From positions 1 to 55,160 of the forward strand of contig JAFXAQ010000016.1 of assembly GCA_017516925.1 (NCBI GenBank): a stretch of DNA of 55,160 nt. Reading direction: 5' to 3'. The position numbers and the translations under genes are program-made. This document shows positions 43,415-53,252 of the stretch, piece after piece; the stretch's first letter is position 1, and every line of letters starts with the position of its first letter. Source of the stretch: Oscillospiraceae bacterium. Lineage in GTDB: Bacteria; Bacillota; Clostridia; Oscillospirales; Oscillospiraceae. The notes beneath the pieces are model-generated. The model worked only from the letters and a program-made list of their open reading frames with translations. It had not been told where the DNA came from and did no database searches.

Positions 43415-43443
43415 ATAGTAACACACTTATTTTCAAATTGCAA
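43415..43443 (-). promoter_or_regulatory. Strong promoter of hup-rqcP
   Basis: TTGCAA (43443-43438), a 17-bp spacer and TACTAT (43420-43415) on the minus strand. Confidence 0.8.
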
Positions 43444-43472
43444 GCGTTTTTGTATTTTTTGTTAAATTTTTC

Positions 43473-43516
43473 AAGGGTTTTTTTTCGTTTTTTCAGGCAA
43501 AACGCAGAAAACCCTT
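43473..43516 (-). terminator. Probable terminator after the spoVB-like gene
   Basis: On the minus strand AAGGGTTTT pairs with AAAACCCTT, with an inner CGTTTT/AAAACG pairing, starting within the spoVB-like stop codon. It is imperfect and has no long T run directly behind it, but it separates the seven-gene unit from the hup promoter. Confidence 0.45.
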
Positions 43517-45119
43517 ACAATTTTAACAGTTTTGCAAGCTTGTCGCCCTTGGGAAGCAGCTGGCAATCCTCCCGGGTAATCACCTTAAACAGCACCACTG
43601 CGACGCAATAAACTGCCGCGCCTGCCCCAATGGGCAACCCGCAAAGCAGCACCCGGCTGCCCTCTGCCCCGAGCAGCGCAAGGACCCCCCGGTGCACGCT
43701 ATAAACCGCCAGTCCCATAATGCCCGCAGGCAAAACCGGGCGCAAAAAATTCCTGAGAAGGGCAGGCTTTTGGGGCACCACCCGGGAAATCGCCACCAGG
43801 TTCATTGCGGCGATGGCAGTATAGCCCAGCACCGAGCCCAAGGGAGCGCCTATAATCCCCAGCTGAGGATTTCCGGTGAGCAAGTACACCACACCCAGCT
43901 TCACCACACCGGCAGCCAGCATATTCACAACCGGAATGTAGGCATAGCCGTGGGCCTGCATCAGGGCATTGGTATACTGGATAATCGCATACAAGAAAAC
44001 GCATACGGATAAAATTCGCATCAAATTGGTGGCAAGCACCAGCTTTTCGCCGGTGTAGCCCCCAAGCAGGGACATAATGGGCTCTGCCAGCAGTCCCAAA
44101 CCCACAGCACAGGGCAAACTGATAAGTCCTGCAATCCGGGCGGCAGACTCCTCTGTTTCCCGGACACCGTCATTCTTTTGTAAGGTCAGCTGGTTGGTGA
44201 TGGCAGGAATGACGCTGATGGCGATAGGCACAATGAAGGAACAGGGCATATTGTAAATGGTCATAGTCATAGAGTAAATGCCCTTCATGGTGTCTGCCGT
44301 GTCCTGCGAAAAGCCGCAGGCCGTCAGCAGCTGCCCCATATAAAGCTTCTGCTCCAACACCGTTAAAAGCTGCAAACCCGCAGAGCCCACCGTAATGGGC
44401 ACCGCTATGGCAAGCAGGCTTTTTGCCGTTGCCCCAAAGGAACGGGGCGTATCCTGCCCCAAGGGCAGCTCCCGGTAAGCCGGGCGGAATTTGCTATACA
44501 AAAATACCGCACTGAGCAAGCAGCTGCAGGTCACGCCTAAAATAGCGCCGGCCGCTGCCACTGGGACGCTTTGGTACCGTCCCATAAGAAACCACGCAAG
44601 ACCCAGTCCTATCAAAAGCTTGATGCCGGCTTCCAGCATCTGACTGGAGGAGGTGGGTCGCATATTGCCGTGACCCTGAAAAAAGCCCCGGAAGGTAGAG
44701 ACCAAGCCCATAAACAACGCACAGGGTCCCAGCGCTGCAATGGCATATGCCGCATTGGGCTGCTCCAGATTTTCTGCCAGCCAGGTACTGCACAGCACCA
44801 TAAACAAGCTGCTGACAAGACCCAGACCCAGGAAAATAGCTCTGGCGGTTTTATATACCCGGCGTACCTGATTGTAGTTGCCCAGAGCGTTTGCCTGACT
44901 GATCATCCGGCTCATTGCCACGGGCAAGCCAGCTGTGGAAACCAAAAGCAGCACGGAGTATACATCATAGGCGGTCATAAAATAGCCGTAGCCCTGGTCG
45001 CCGATGATGCCCTTTAGGGGGATTTTATAAAAAGCGCCGATGAGCTTCACCACGGCAGTTGCCATTGCCAGCAGGGCTGCGCCGTGGAGAAAGGTTTGCT
45101 TTTTGGTGTTATCGGACAT
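43515..45119 (-). CDS. SpoVB/MurJ-type polysaccharide flippase
   Basis: A 534-residue membrane protein with about fourteen hydrophobic segments, of the MOP superfamily polysaccharide-transport group. The N-terminus GAALLAMATAVVKLIGAFYKIPLKGIIG and AGLPVAMSRMISQANALGN near 63 are characteristic of SpoVB/YabM/YkvU. These flip lipid-linked precursors for spore cortex or wall. In B. subtilis yabM and rqcP (yabO) flank mazG; here hup-rqcP follow but mazG is absent. It is the last gene of the long recJ unit, 3 nt after the amidohydrolase. Confidence 0.85.
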   Translation of the reverse strand: MSDNTKKQTFLHGAALLAMATAVVKLIGAFYKIPLKGIIGDQGYGYFMTAYDVYSVLLLVSTAGLPVAMSRMISQANALGNYNQVRRVYKTARAIFLGLGLVSSLFMVLCSTWLAENLEQPNAAYAIAALGPCALFMGLVSTFRGFFQGHGNMRPTSSSQMLEAGIKLLIGLGLAWFLMGRYQSVPVAAAGAILGVTCSCLLSAVFLYSKFRPAYRELPLGQDTPRSFGATAKSLLAIAVPITVGSAGLQLLTVLEQKLYMGQLLTACGFSQDTADTMKGIYSMTMTIYNMPCSFIVPIAISVIPAITNQLTLQKNDGVRETEESAARIAGLISLPCAVGLGLLAEPIMSLLGGYTGEKLVLATNLMRILSVCVFLYAIIQYTNALMQAHGYAYIPVVNMLAAGVVKLGVVYLLTGNPQLGIIGAPLGSVLGYTAIAAMNLVAISRVVPQKPALLRNFLRPVLPAGIMGLAVYSVHRGVLALLGAEGSRVLLCGLPIGAGAAVYCVAVVLFKVITREDCQLLPKGDKLAKLLKL

Positions 45120-45122
45120 AGC

Positions 45123-46448
45123 TTACTCCTTATTTTCCATCAAACGGGGAATGGCATACTCCATCATTTCCTGCACCACACTGCCCAAATCCAAGGTGGG
45201 GAAGCTGCCGTTTTGGTACAGAATTTTGCCGTCAACCATGGTCATTGCCACGTCGCCACCCTTGGCGGAAAACACCAACGCATTCATTACGTCGTGGCAA
45301 GGCATCAGGTGTGGCGCAGAAAAGTCCACCAGAATAATATCCGCAGCCATTCCTTCTTTCAGCATACCGGTCTGCTCCCCCCGCCCTTGCGCCCGGGCGC
45401 CGCAGGTGGTCGCCATCATCAAAATGGCAGAGGCAGGCATTGCGTTGGCATCGCCGCCGGAAAGCCGGGCCTGCATTGCCGCCCAGCGCATCACTTCAAA
45501 CATATCCAGATTGCCGCACTCGTTGGCGCCGCCGGTGCCCAGCGCCACATTCATTCCTGCCTTTACGGTCTCCAGAATGGGGGTGGCAGGCATCCCCGCC
45601 TTGGCATTTGCCACCGGGGTGGACACGGCAGAAACCTTGTGCTCCCCCAAGCGCTTTCGCTCATGCTCCTCCAGCGCTACACAGCCGGTTGCGGTGGTGC
45701 CGGGGACAAAGAGGTGATGGGCATCCAAAAGCTCCGCTACCCCTAAGCCTGTTCTGTCCAGACAGTCTTCCTGCTCCTGCGCCGTTTCCGCCAGATGCAG
45801 CTGCAAGCCGATGTCTTTCTCCCTTGCCCAGGCAGACAAACCCTCCCAGAGCTGATAATTGCTGGTGTATTCCGCATACAAGCCCGCATCAATCCGGATG
45901 CGTCCGTCATCAAAGCCGTTCCACTTTTCGTAAAGGCGGCACTGCTCCTGACACTGGGCATCCTTTTCAAAATCAAACTCCTCGTTCTGGTCCTCAAACC
46001 GGTAGGCAGACAGTGCCAGATTGGCCTTGATGCCGCTTTGGGCTACCGCCTGGGCCGTGGCTTCCGTATAGTAATACAGGTCAGACACAGAGGTGGTGCC
46101 AAAGCGCAGACACTCGGCAATGCCCAACAGCGCACTGGCTCTGGCACTGCGCTCGTCCAGCTTATCCTGCAATTTCAGCTGCTGCTCCAGCGCCTCTGCC
46201 CGGGAGGCGTCATCGGTGATATTCCGCAGCGCCGTGGTTGCCAGATGGGTATGGCAGTTGACAAAGCCGGGCATTGCCACCATGCCGGTGCCCTCAATGA
46301 TGGTTTTGGGCTGCTCCTCCGGAGGCGTTTTGCCAATATAGGCTATTTTGCCGTCCTGCACACCTAAGTATGCGCCAAACAGCACCTCCATCTTTTCATT
46401 CATTGTCACCAAAGTGACATTGGCTATCAAGGTATCCAAATTTATCAT
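45123..46448 (-). CDS. MtaD/SAH-deaminase-like amidohydrolase lacking two active-site residues
   Basis: A 441-residue member of the TRZ/ATZ amidohydrolase branch that includes 5-methylthioadenosine/S-adenosylhomocysteine deaminase. The first metal pair H66-T-H68 (GFVNCHTHLA) and HLAET are kept. The usual HCV is here TGCV, and the usual LGTDG, whose Asp is both metal ligand and proton shuttle, is LGTGG in NVALGTGGANECGNLDMF. I checked these codons on the nucleotide sequence. Classical deamination is therefore doubtful. ATG 46448 overlaps the hemZ TGA (ATGA), so the gene is coupled to hemZ, and the frame is intact along its length. Confidence 0.85.
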   Translation of the reverse strand: MINLDTLIANVTLVTMNEKMEVLFGAYLGVQDGKIAYIGKTPPEEQPKTIIEGTGMVAMPGFVNCHTHLATTALRNITDDASRAEALEQQLKLQDKLDERSARASALLGIAECLRFGTTSVSDLYYYTEATAQAVAQSGIKANLALSAYRFEDQNEEFDFEKDAQCQEQCRLYEKWNGFDDGRIRIDAGLYAEYTSNYQLWEGLSAWAREKDIGLQLHLAETAQEQEDCLDRTGLGVAELLDAHHLFVPGTTATGCVALEEHERKRLGEHKVSAVSTPVANAKAGMPATPILETVKAGMNVALGTGGANECGNLDMFEVMRWAAMQARLSGGDANAMPASAILMMATTCGARAQGRGEQTGMLKEGMAADIILVDFSAPHLMPCHDVMNALVFSAKGGDVAMTMVDGKILYQNGSFPTLDLGSVVQEMMEYAIPRLMENKE

Positions 46449-47872
46449 TCCTTTCCCAGCAAACGGAACATTTCTTCCTTTTGCCTCAGAACGCTGTCAA
46501 TCTGTTCAATATACTGCTCCGGGAATTTGGGGTTGTGAAACCGTTCCAAGGTTCCGTCCGGAAGGTTCACCTTGGTCATACCGCCACCGCCCAAAGAGAG
46601 GATGGTGTGCAGCTCTTCCATCATATAGATGTTGTACAGGCAGTCCCTGCCATCCCGGCTCCAGCCCACATTTTCAAAGCTGCCGGACATATATTTCTGC
46701 CGGTAGAGATAATAGGGCTTATAGCCTAAGCTTCGCAAGGTTCGGTTGGTATAGTCCACCATCTGGGTCACCGCCTCTGCCGTGGGCAAAGCTACCTTTT
46801 TCTCAAACAAGTCTGCGCCCTTTTTTAGCGCCAGAGTGTGCACCGTAATATTGGAAGGCTCTAATGCTGCCACCGTATCCAAAGAGTGGCAAAAGCCCAC
46901 AACCGTATCCCCGGGCAGCCCGGCAATCAGGTCCATATTGATATTCTCAAAACCTGCCGCCACCGCCTGTCGGTAGCTACGCAGCACATCTTCCGCCTTG
47001 TGGGGTCTGCCGCTGGCACGGAGCACGCTGTCCACCATAGACTGGGGGTTGATGCTCATACGGTCAGCGCCAAGGTCAAAAATTGTCCGGAGCTTTTCTT
47101 CGTCCAGCGTGTCCGGACGACCGCCCTCTACGGTAAACTCCAGACACCGGGACAGGTCAAAGGTTTCCTGTATCCGCCCCAAAAGGGTTGCCATTTGGGC
47201 AGAGGACAGGGTTGTGGGGGTGCCGCCGCCTATGTACAGGCTGCGAATATGCTTTCCCGCCTTTTTCAGCAGCCGTCCTGTAAGCTCCAGCTCCCGGTAA
47301 AGCGCCTGCAAATAAGGCTCCAGCAGCTCCGTACGCTTGCCTACGCTGCGACTGACAAAGCTGCAGTAGGCGCAGCGGGTAGGGCAAAAGGGAATGCCCA
47401 CGTACAAAGAAATGTCATCCTTCTGCAGCAAGCTTTGCGCCTGTACCGTTGCCCGGGAGCAATCCACTGCCAAATCCCGGCGGGGCTGGGTTACAAAATA
47501 TACGTCTTTTAGAAGCTTATGCGCCGACTGCTCCGAATTGCCCTGAAGCAAGTGCTTCGTTGTAATTTTTGTGGGACGTACCCCCGCCAAAGCGCCCCAG
47601 GCAGGAACATTTTCCAAATGGGGCAGCGCAGCCCGGTACAATCCCTGCTGCAGCATACGGCGGCGCAGCCGTACATCCTCAGCCTTTGCCTGCAGCCGCC
47701 GGACGGACCGGCTGGTTTTTTCGCCCACAGTCACTGTGGTTACCCCGGTCAGCCAGCTTTTGCCACGGTAAAGCTTAGAGACAATCTGCGCCGGGGAATC
47801 CACCCCAAACAAAGACATTGCCAGCTGCTCCACCGCATAACGGTCCTCGTGACCTTGTAAAATAACCTGCAT
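46445..47872 (-). CDS. hemZ: Coproporphyrinogen III oxidase-like radical SAM protein HemZ
   Basis: A 475-residue radical SAM protein. The 4Fe-4S motif is CPTRCAYC in YVGIPFCPTRCAYCSFVS (near residue 175), followed by IGGGTPTTL and the HemN-type C-terminal region. The extra N-terminal 150 residues are typical of HemZ, the oxygen-independent coproporphyrinogen dehydrogenase group found in Firmicutes. Many organisms carrying it do not make haem, so the reaction is not assured. It starts 5 nt after the MBL gene and overlaps the amidohydrolase by 4 nt. Confidence 0.9.
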   Translation of the reverse strand: MQVILQGHEDRYAVEQLAMSLFGVDSPAQIVSKLYRGKSWLTGVTTVTVGEKTSRSVRRLQAKAEDVRLRRRMLQQGLYRAALPHLENVPAWGALAGVRPTKITTKHLLQGNSEQSAHKLLKDVYFVTQPRRDLAVDCSRATVQAQSLLQKDDISLYVGIPFCPTRCAYCSFVSRSVGKRTELLEPYLQALYRELELTGRLLKKAGKHIRSLYIGGGTPTTLSSAQMATLLGRIQETFDLSRCLEFTVEGGRPDTLDEEKLRTIFDLGADRMSINPQSMVDSVLRASGRPHKAEDVLRSYRQAVAAGFENINMDLIAGLPGDTVVGFCHSLDTVAALEPSNITVHTLALKKGADLFEKKVALPTAEAVTQMVDYTNRTLRSLGYKPYYLYRQKYMSGSFENVGWSRDGRDCLYNIYMMEELHTILSLGGGGMTKVNLPDGTLERFHNPKFPEQYIEQIDSVLRQKEEMFRLLGKE

Positions 47873-47877
47873 AGTTC

Positions 47878-48459
47878 TTACAAATACGGATTGCTCCGCT
47901 TTTCCTCATCCAACGTGCTGTCTTCTCCGTGACCGGGAAAAATCCGGTAATTTTCCGGAATTTGGGTCAATCTTTTCAGGGATTGCGCCATCTTTTCCTG
48001 GGAACTGCCGGGGAGATCCGTTCTGCCAATGGTCCCGGCAAACAGGGTGTCGCCCGTAAAGAGGGCATCCTCACACTGCAGGCACACACAGCCGGGAGTA
48101 TGTCCCGGGGTGTGCAGCACCGCAAAGCGCAGCCCCGCCAAGGACAGCTTGTCCCCCTCCTGATAGTTGTGGGTGCAATACAGCTCGCCGCCGGTCATTC
48201 TGGGCGGCAAAGCCAAATCTTCCTGACACAAATATACCGGGCAGGCGTACTCCGCCACCAAATCCCGTACCGCGCCCACGTGGTCAAAATGCCCGTGGGT
48301 CAGCAAAATGGCATCCGGGGTCTTCTCCAGCTTTTCCAGCGCCTCCTGCACCCGGTAAGCCTGGTCGCCGGGGTCAATCACCACACAGCTGCTGCCGCTG
48401 CCCCATACCAGATAGCAGTTGGTCTGGAGCATACCTAATTGTAAAACTTCAATTTCCAT
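47878..48459 (-). CDS. MBL-fold hydrolase, glyoxalase II-like
   Basis: A 193-residue metallo-beta-lactamase fold protein. THGHFDHVGAV (HxHxDH), HTPGHTPGCVCL, LFTGDTLF and FPGHGEDSTLDEEKRSNPYL are the metal-ligand set of the glyoxalase II/YqgX group, which hydrolyse thioesters such as S-lactoylglutathione or related substrates. Its ribosome binding site AGGAG lies in the last codons of dtd. Position between dtd and hemZ is common in Clostridia. Substrate is unknown. Confidence 0.88.
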   Translation of the reverse strand: MEIEVLQLGMLQTNCYLVWGSGSSCVVIDPGDQAYRVQEALEKLEKTPDAILLTHGHFDHVGAVRDLVAEYACPVYLCQEDLALPPRMTGGELYCTHNYQEGDKLSLAGLRFAVLHTPGHTPGCVCLQCEDALFTGDTLFAGTIGRTDLPGSSQEKMAQSLKRLTQIPENYRIFPGHGEDSTLDEEKRSNPYL

Positions 48460-48461
48460 AC

Positions 48462-48926
48462 TTATCTCCTGGGTGTTTCCATCAGCTGCTTGGTGTCCAG
48501 AATCAGGGTCACCGGTCCGTCATTGACGGAGGAAACCTGCATATCCGCACCAAACTCACCGTGCTGGGGCGGGAAGCCCAAATCGGCACAGTCCTTCAAA
48601 AACTGCTCATAAAGCTTATTTCCCAGCTCCGGATTGGCAGCGTCGGTGAAGCTGGGTCGGCGACCCTTCCGACAGTTGCCGAACAGGGTGAATTGACTGA
48701 CCACCAGCACTTCACCACCCACATCCGCAAGACCCAGATTCATTTTCTCGTTTTCATCCTCAAAAATCCGCAAGCCCAGCGCTTTTTCTGCTAAGTACCG
48801 ACAGGTTTTCTCATCATCCTCCGGTCCCACTCCCAGCAAAATCAAAAAGCCCTGACCGATTTTTCCCACAAGCTCTCCGCCGATTTCCACCGACGCAGAC
48901 TTTACTCTCGTCAAAACCGCCCGCAT
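48462..48926 (-). CDS. dtd: D-aminoacyl-tRNA deacylase
   Basis: A 154-residue Dtd, which removes D-amino acids (and glycine) wrongly attached to tRNA. Conserved are MRAVLTRVKSASVEIGG, the SQFTLFGN motif and the C-terminal NDGPVTLILDT with Thr. ATG 48926 is preceded by AAAGGGAG; the longer frame to 48956 is not family-like. Downstream of rel, upstream of the MBL gene, as in many Firmicutes. Confidence 0.94.
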   Translation of the reverse strand: MRAVLTRVKSASVEIGGELVGKIGQGFLILLGVGPEDDEKTCRYLAEKALGLRIFEDENEKMNLGLADVGGEVLVVSQFTLFGNCRKGRRPSFTDAANPELGNKLYEQFLKDCADLGFPPQHGEFGADMQVSSVNDGPVTLILDTKQLMETPRR

Positions 48927-48977
48927 AACCGTTCTCCCTTTCTGTCGAAAATGCATAATTCATAATGCACTTTGCAT

Positions 48978-51167
48978 TTAATTTTTACCTCGTCTGGAGC
49001 CAAGCACATCCCGGACATTTAAAAGTTTGTTCCGGATATCCTCCAGCTCCGCCACATTCTTGACTTCAAAGCGCACCGTGAACACACTGTGTCCCCCGGG
49101 CATATCCTTACCGGACAGCTCCTTTACCCGCACCCGGGCGGTGGTCATCACCATAGCCACGTCCAGCAACAAGCCGTCTCTTGTCAGGCAGTCCAGCTCC
49201 AGTGTGGTTTCAAAGGGCTGCTCCTCCACATTGTCCCAACGGACCCGGACCCAGCGGGCTGCCTGCTCCGGGTCGTGCATACCAATGGTGTTGGGGCAGT
49301 CCATCCGGTGAATGGACACGCCAAAGCCCTTGGTGATAAAGCCCACAATGGCATCTCCGGGCACCGGGGTGCAACACTTGCTGAACTTAATCATACAGGA
49401 GTCGATATCCTCCACAATCACACCGTTGACTGCGTGGCGATTGCGCTTTGCCGCCTCATTTTCCGGCATCGTGCGCAGCGGGTTCACGTTTTGGTTCTGC
49501 TGATAGGCTTTGGCTGCCTTGTTGATGTCGTCACGGATACGACCCACGGCTTTTACCGCAGTTAAGCCGCCGTAGCCGATGGCTGCATACATATCGTCCC
49601 AGCTGTCAAAGGCCAGCTTTTTAAGCAGGCTCTTTTGCAGCTCCTCGTCCATTTTTTCCGGCAGCGGCAGCAGCAGCCGCTTCATTTCTCCTTCAAAGCT
49701 GGACCGTCCGTGGACAATATTTTCTTCCCGCTTTTCCTTTTTAAACCACTGCTTGATTTTGGTTCTGGCCTGGTTGGACTGACAGATGTTCAGCCAGTCA
49801 CGGCTGGGACCCTTGGCGGTTTTGGAGGTAATTACCTCCACAATGTCGCCGTTTTTCAAAGCAGCGTCAATGTTGACGATTCTGTTGTTGACCTTTGCGC
49901 CGGTCATAGAGTTGCCGACACCGGAGTGAATGGCATAGGCAAAGTCAATAGGGGTGGAACCGGCAGGCAGGGACACAATTTTACCCTTGGGGGTGAACAC
50001 AAACACCTCGTCATCGAACATATCGATTTTCAGAGAGTTCACATAGTCCTCTGCGTCGGTGTCCTGCTGGCTTTCCAGAAGGCGGCGCACCCACTCAAAA
50101 TCCTTCTCCGTACCGGCGCCGCTACCCTGCTTGTATTTCCAGTGGGCTGCGATACCGTACTCAGCTGTCTGATGCATTTCCCAGGTGCGGATTTGCACCT
50201 CAAAGGGAATGCCCTGGGAGCCAATCACCGTGGTGTGCAAGCTCTGGTACATATTGGGCTTGGGGGTGGAGATATAATCCTTGAACCGTCCGGGCACCAG
50301 ATTAAACAGGTCGTGAACGTGTCCCAGCACATTATAGCAATCGGGAATGCTGTCCACCACCACCCGGAAGGCATAAATATCATAAAGCTCCTCCAGGCTC
50401 TTCCCCTGCTGCTTCATTTTCCGGTAAATGGAATACACATGCTTGATACGTCCGTAGGTTTTGCCGTGGATGCCCATATCCGTCAGCCGGTTTGTGATTC
50501 GTTCCTGAATCGCCCGCATAAAGGCCTCGTCCTGCTCCTTATGCGCCTTTAAGTAGGCCATAATATCCTCATAGCCGGCAGGGTCTAAGTACCGCAGGGA
50601 AATATCCTCCAGCTCCCATTTCATCTTCTGCATACCGAGCCGGTGCGCCAGAGGCGCATAGATATCCATCGTCTCCCGGCACTTCTTCACTTGCTTTTCC
50701 GGGGTCTGATACTGCATGGTGCGCATATTGTGGAGCCGGTCCGCAATTTTAATCAGCACCACCCGGATGTCCTTGGACATTGCCATAAACATCTTTCGCA
50801 GATTTTCCATCTGCTGCTCCTCGGAGGAGGAGAAATTTGCCCGGGTCAGCTTGGTGACGCCCTCCACCAGCTCCGCAGTTACCGTGCCGAATTGCTTGGC
50901 AATCTCGTCAAAGGAGGCATCGGTGTCCTCAATGCAGTCGTGGAGTATTGCTCCCAGCACCGCATCCACATCCAGCCCCATCTCCGCCACAATCTGGGCG
51001 CAGGCTAAAGGGTGGATAATGTAGGGGGAGCCGTCCTTGCGCTTTTGCTCCTTATGCTTGTCCTGGGCATAGGCAATTGCCTGCTCCACAATGGACAAAT
51101 CCTTGCCGGGCATATGCTTTTGCAAAGCGCTTTGCAATTGCTCGTAATGTTCTTCAAAACTTTCCAT
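48978..51167 (-). CDS. rel: Bifunctional (p)ppGpp synthetase/hydrolase
   Basis: A 729-residue long RelA/SpoT homologue controlling the stringent response. The HD hydrolase domain (about 35-190) has ILHDCIEDTDAS intact. The synthetase domain (about 230-350) has VPGRFKDYIS, where RFKD fits the RxKD type of bifunctional Rel enzymes, and KPNMYQSLHTTV. TGS (about 385-450, VFVFTPKGKIVSLPAGSTPIDFAY with spacing), a linker and a C-terminal ACT domain follow. It starts 2 nt after recJ. Both activities should be present. Confidence 0.96.
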   Translation of the reverse strand: MESFEEHYEQLQSALQKHMPGKDLSIVEQAIAYAQDKHKEQKRKDGSPYIIHPLACAQIVAEMGLDVDAVLGAILHDCIEDTDASFDEIAKQFGTVTAELVEGVTKLTRANFSSSEEQQMENLRKMFMAMSKDIRVVLIKIADRLHNMRTMQYQTPEKQVKKCRETMDIYAPLAHRLGMQKMKWELEDISLRYLDPAGYEDIMAYLKAHKEQDEAFMRAIQERITNRLTDMGIHGKTYGRIKHVYSIYRKMKQQGKSLEELYDIYAFRVVVDSIPDCYNVLGHVHDLFNLVPGRFKDYISTPKPNMYQSLHTTVIGSQGIPFEVQIRTWEMHQTAEYGIAAHWKYKQGSGAGTEKDFEWVRRLLESQQDTDAEDYVNSLKIDMFDDEVFVFTPKGKIVSLPAGSTPIDFAYAIHSGVGNSMTGAKVNNRIVNIDAALKNGDIVEVITSKTAKGPSRDWLNICQSNQARTKIKQWFKKEKREENIVHGRSSFEGEMKRLLLPLPEKMDEELQKSLLKKLAFDSWDDMYAAIGYGGLTAVKAVGRIRDDINKAAKAYQQNQNVNPLRTMPENEAAKRNRHAVNGVIVEDIDSCMIKFSKCCTPVPGDAIVGFITKGFGVSIHRMDCPNTIGMHDPEQAARWVRVRWDNVEEQPFETTLELDCLTRDGLLLDVAMVMTTARVRVKELSGKDMPGGHSVFTVRFEVKNVAELEDIRNKLLNVRDVLGSRRGKN

Positions 51168-51169
51168 AC

Positions 51170-53218
51170 TTAACTCTCTTTCACAGCCAACAGCCGCCGC
51201 ATCGTGCGGCTTTGGTTCAGGTCTGCCTTCTGCTGTGTGGGTACCAGCTGTACGATAATATGCTTATGTAGCCGCCGGGTCTGTAAAAGACCCACATCGG
51301 AAAAAATATCCACACAGGTTAACAACTGCTCCAGGCTTAAGGGTTGGTTTGCCCAACGCACAATTTTCCGGCACAGGCAGGCAGGGTTTTCCTGCAGCTG
51401 ACCACCGGGCATCTGCGCAAAATACCGCCAGACAATGGCAAGGGTTTCCCGGGTGGGCAGCAGCATACCGGCAGATTCCGGGGTCAGCCCTCCAAAGCGA
51501 AGCGCCCGGTAGCTGGCCATTTCCATAGAACACCCTGCCTTGCAATGGGGTCGGATATCCAGCACATTCATCTGCACGGAACACTCTCCCCGATACTCGT
51601 TGATTTGGGGCACAAAGGCCACATCCACCACGTCTCCCACCTCCACTGCCGAGGTTTCCAGATCGGTGCAAAACCAAATCGCCTGGAATGTATGGTGCCC
51701 TGCATTCAGGCGGAAACGAATATGCCGTCCTCCGCCTACCGGGCAGATTCTATCCACCGTCAGCGCCTGCATACTCAGCACCGGCTTGGGGCAGCCGCTG
51801 CCGCAGGGCTCCAGCCGGGACAGCGTCTCCACATTGGGAAGGGTCAGCAGCTCCGGGGGGATATTGCAGTCCACGTCCAACGTGGTGCGGGGGGTATCAT
51901 CCCGGTAAAACTCTCTTGCCAGCGCACCGATTTTCTCCCGGAACACCGGGATGTTCTTCCGGGAAATGGTAAAGCCTGCCGCCAGCTCATGACCGCCGTA
52001 GCTCTCCAAAAGCCCGGACAGGGTTGTTAGAGAAGAAAACAGATTGAAGCCGCCATAGCTTCTGGAGCTGGCCTTGCCGTGGTCTCCATCCAGACAGATC
52101 AGGAAGGTGGGGCAGCAGTACTCCTCCGCAATCCGGCTTGCCACAATGCCCACCACGCCCTGATGCCAGGTTTCGTCCGCCAGCACAATGGCATCCGGCA
52201 TTTCTCCCTGGGGGAGCATCTGGACAACCTGTTGATAAATCTCCGCCTCTACACCCTGACGCTGCTTATTCAGGTCGCAAAGCGCCTTGGCAAGCGCCTG
52301 TCCCTTCTGGAAATCGTCCGTCAAAAACAGCTCTACCGCCAGGTCAATCTGTCCCATACGTCCGGCTGCGTTAATGCGGGGCGCAAGGGTATAGCCCACC
52401 GTGGAGGCAGTCAGAGCTTCCCGTTCACAGCCCGCCTCCTCCATCAGCGCAAGCAATCCCGGTCTCTGGGAGTGGCGCAGGGCCTCCAGACCCCGGGAAA
52501 CAAACACCCGGTTCTCTCCCTGCAGCAGCATCACATCTGCCACAGTTCCCAGACACACCATATCTGCATATGCCTCCAGAACCGCCTCCTGGCTGCCACA
52601 CAGGGCGCTCGCCAGCTTAAAGGCCACACCCACACCGGAAAGTTCCGTATGAGGGTAGGTGCAGTCCGGTCTGTGGGGGTCCACCACCGCAACCGCTTCC
52701 GGCAGCTCCTCTTTACATTCGTGGTGGTCGGTAATCACCAAATCCATACCCAGCTGCTTACAAAGCAAAGCCTCGCTGACCGCAGTAATCCCGCAATCCA
52801 CCGTCACAATCAGCTGGACGCCCTCCCGGCGAAGGTAACGCAATGCAATGGGATTCAGACCGTAGCCCTCCTCCAGTCTGCCGGGGATATAGGGCACACA
52901 GTTGCCACCCCGGGAACGAATAAAATCCGCCAGCAGGCAGGTGGCAGTAATCCCATCCACATCATAATCGCCAAATACGGCGATTTTCTCCCCCCGGGCC
53001 AGCGCCAGACGCACACGGTTCGCCGCTTTTTCCAGATCCCGCATTTGAAACGGGTCCACAAGAGGGGCATTGCAATCCAGGTAATCGTCCGCCTGCTTTG
53101 CATTTTCTATTCCCCGGGCAGCCAAAATCATCGCCGTCAGCGGTCCATAACCACCGGCTGTCAGATGATTGACTGCTGTCATTTTCGGTTCCGCAACATT
53201 CCACATTCCGTATTTCAA
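51170..53218 (-). CDS. recJ: Single-stranded-DNA-specific exonuclease RecJ
   Basis: A 682-residue DHH/DHHA1 exonuclease degrading single-stranded DNA 5' to 3' in repair. Motifs: FGDYDVDGITATCLL near 84, VDCGIT, ITDHHECKEELP (the DHH) near 160 and VDPHRPDC. A DHHA1 domain and an OB-type domain follow; the last 130 residues are less conserved. It begins at TTG 53218: GGAAGTG (53232-53226) is 7 nt upstream; ATG 53206 is a weaker alternative. First gene of the seven-gene unit. The frequent recJ-apt-rel order lacks apt here. Confidence 0.94.
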   Translation of the reverse strand: MKYGMWNVAEPKMTAVNHLTAGGYGPLTAMILAARGIENAKQADDYLDCNAPLVDPFQMRDLEKAANRVRLALARGEKIAVFGDYDVDGITATCLLADFIRSRGGNCVPYIPGRLEEGYGLNPIALRYLRREGVQLIVTVDCGITAVSEALLCKQLGMDLVITDHHECKEELPEAVAVVDPHRPDCTYPHTELSGVGVAFKLASALCGSQEAVLEAYADMVCLGTVADVMLLQGENRVFVSRGLEALRHSQRPGLLALMEEAGCEREALTASTVGYTLAPRINAAGRMGQIDLAVELFLTDDFQKGQALAKALCDLNKQRQGVEAEIYQQVVQMLPQGEMPDAIVLADETWHQGVVGIVASRIAEEYCCPTFLICLDGDHGKASSRSYGGFNLFSSLTTLSGLLESYGGHELAAGFTISRKNIPVFREKIGALAREFYRDDTPRTTLDVDCNIPPELLTLPNVETLSRLEPCGSGCPKPVLSMQALTVDRICPVGGGRHIRFRLNAGHHTFQAIWFCTDLETSAVEVGDVVDVAFVPQINEYRGECSVQMNVLDIRPHCKAGCSMEMASYRALRFGGLTPESAGMLLPTRETLAIVWRYFAQMPGGQLQENPACLCRKIVRWANQPLSLEQLLTCVDIFSDVGLLQTRRLHKHIIVQLVPTQQKADLNQSRTMRRLLAVKES

Positions 53219-53252
53219 GGTATAACACTTCCAATTATATCATTTTCCTTAT

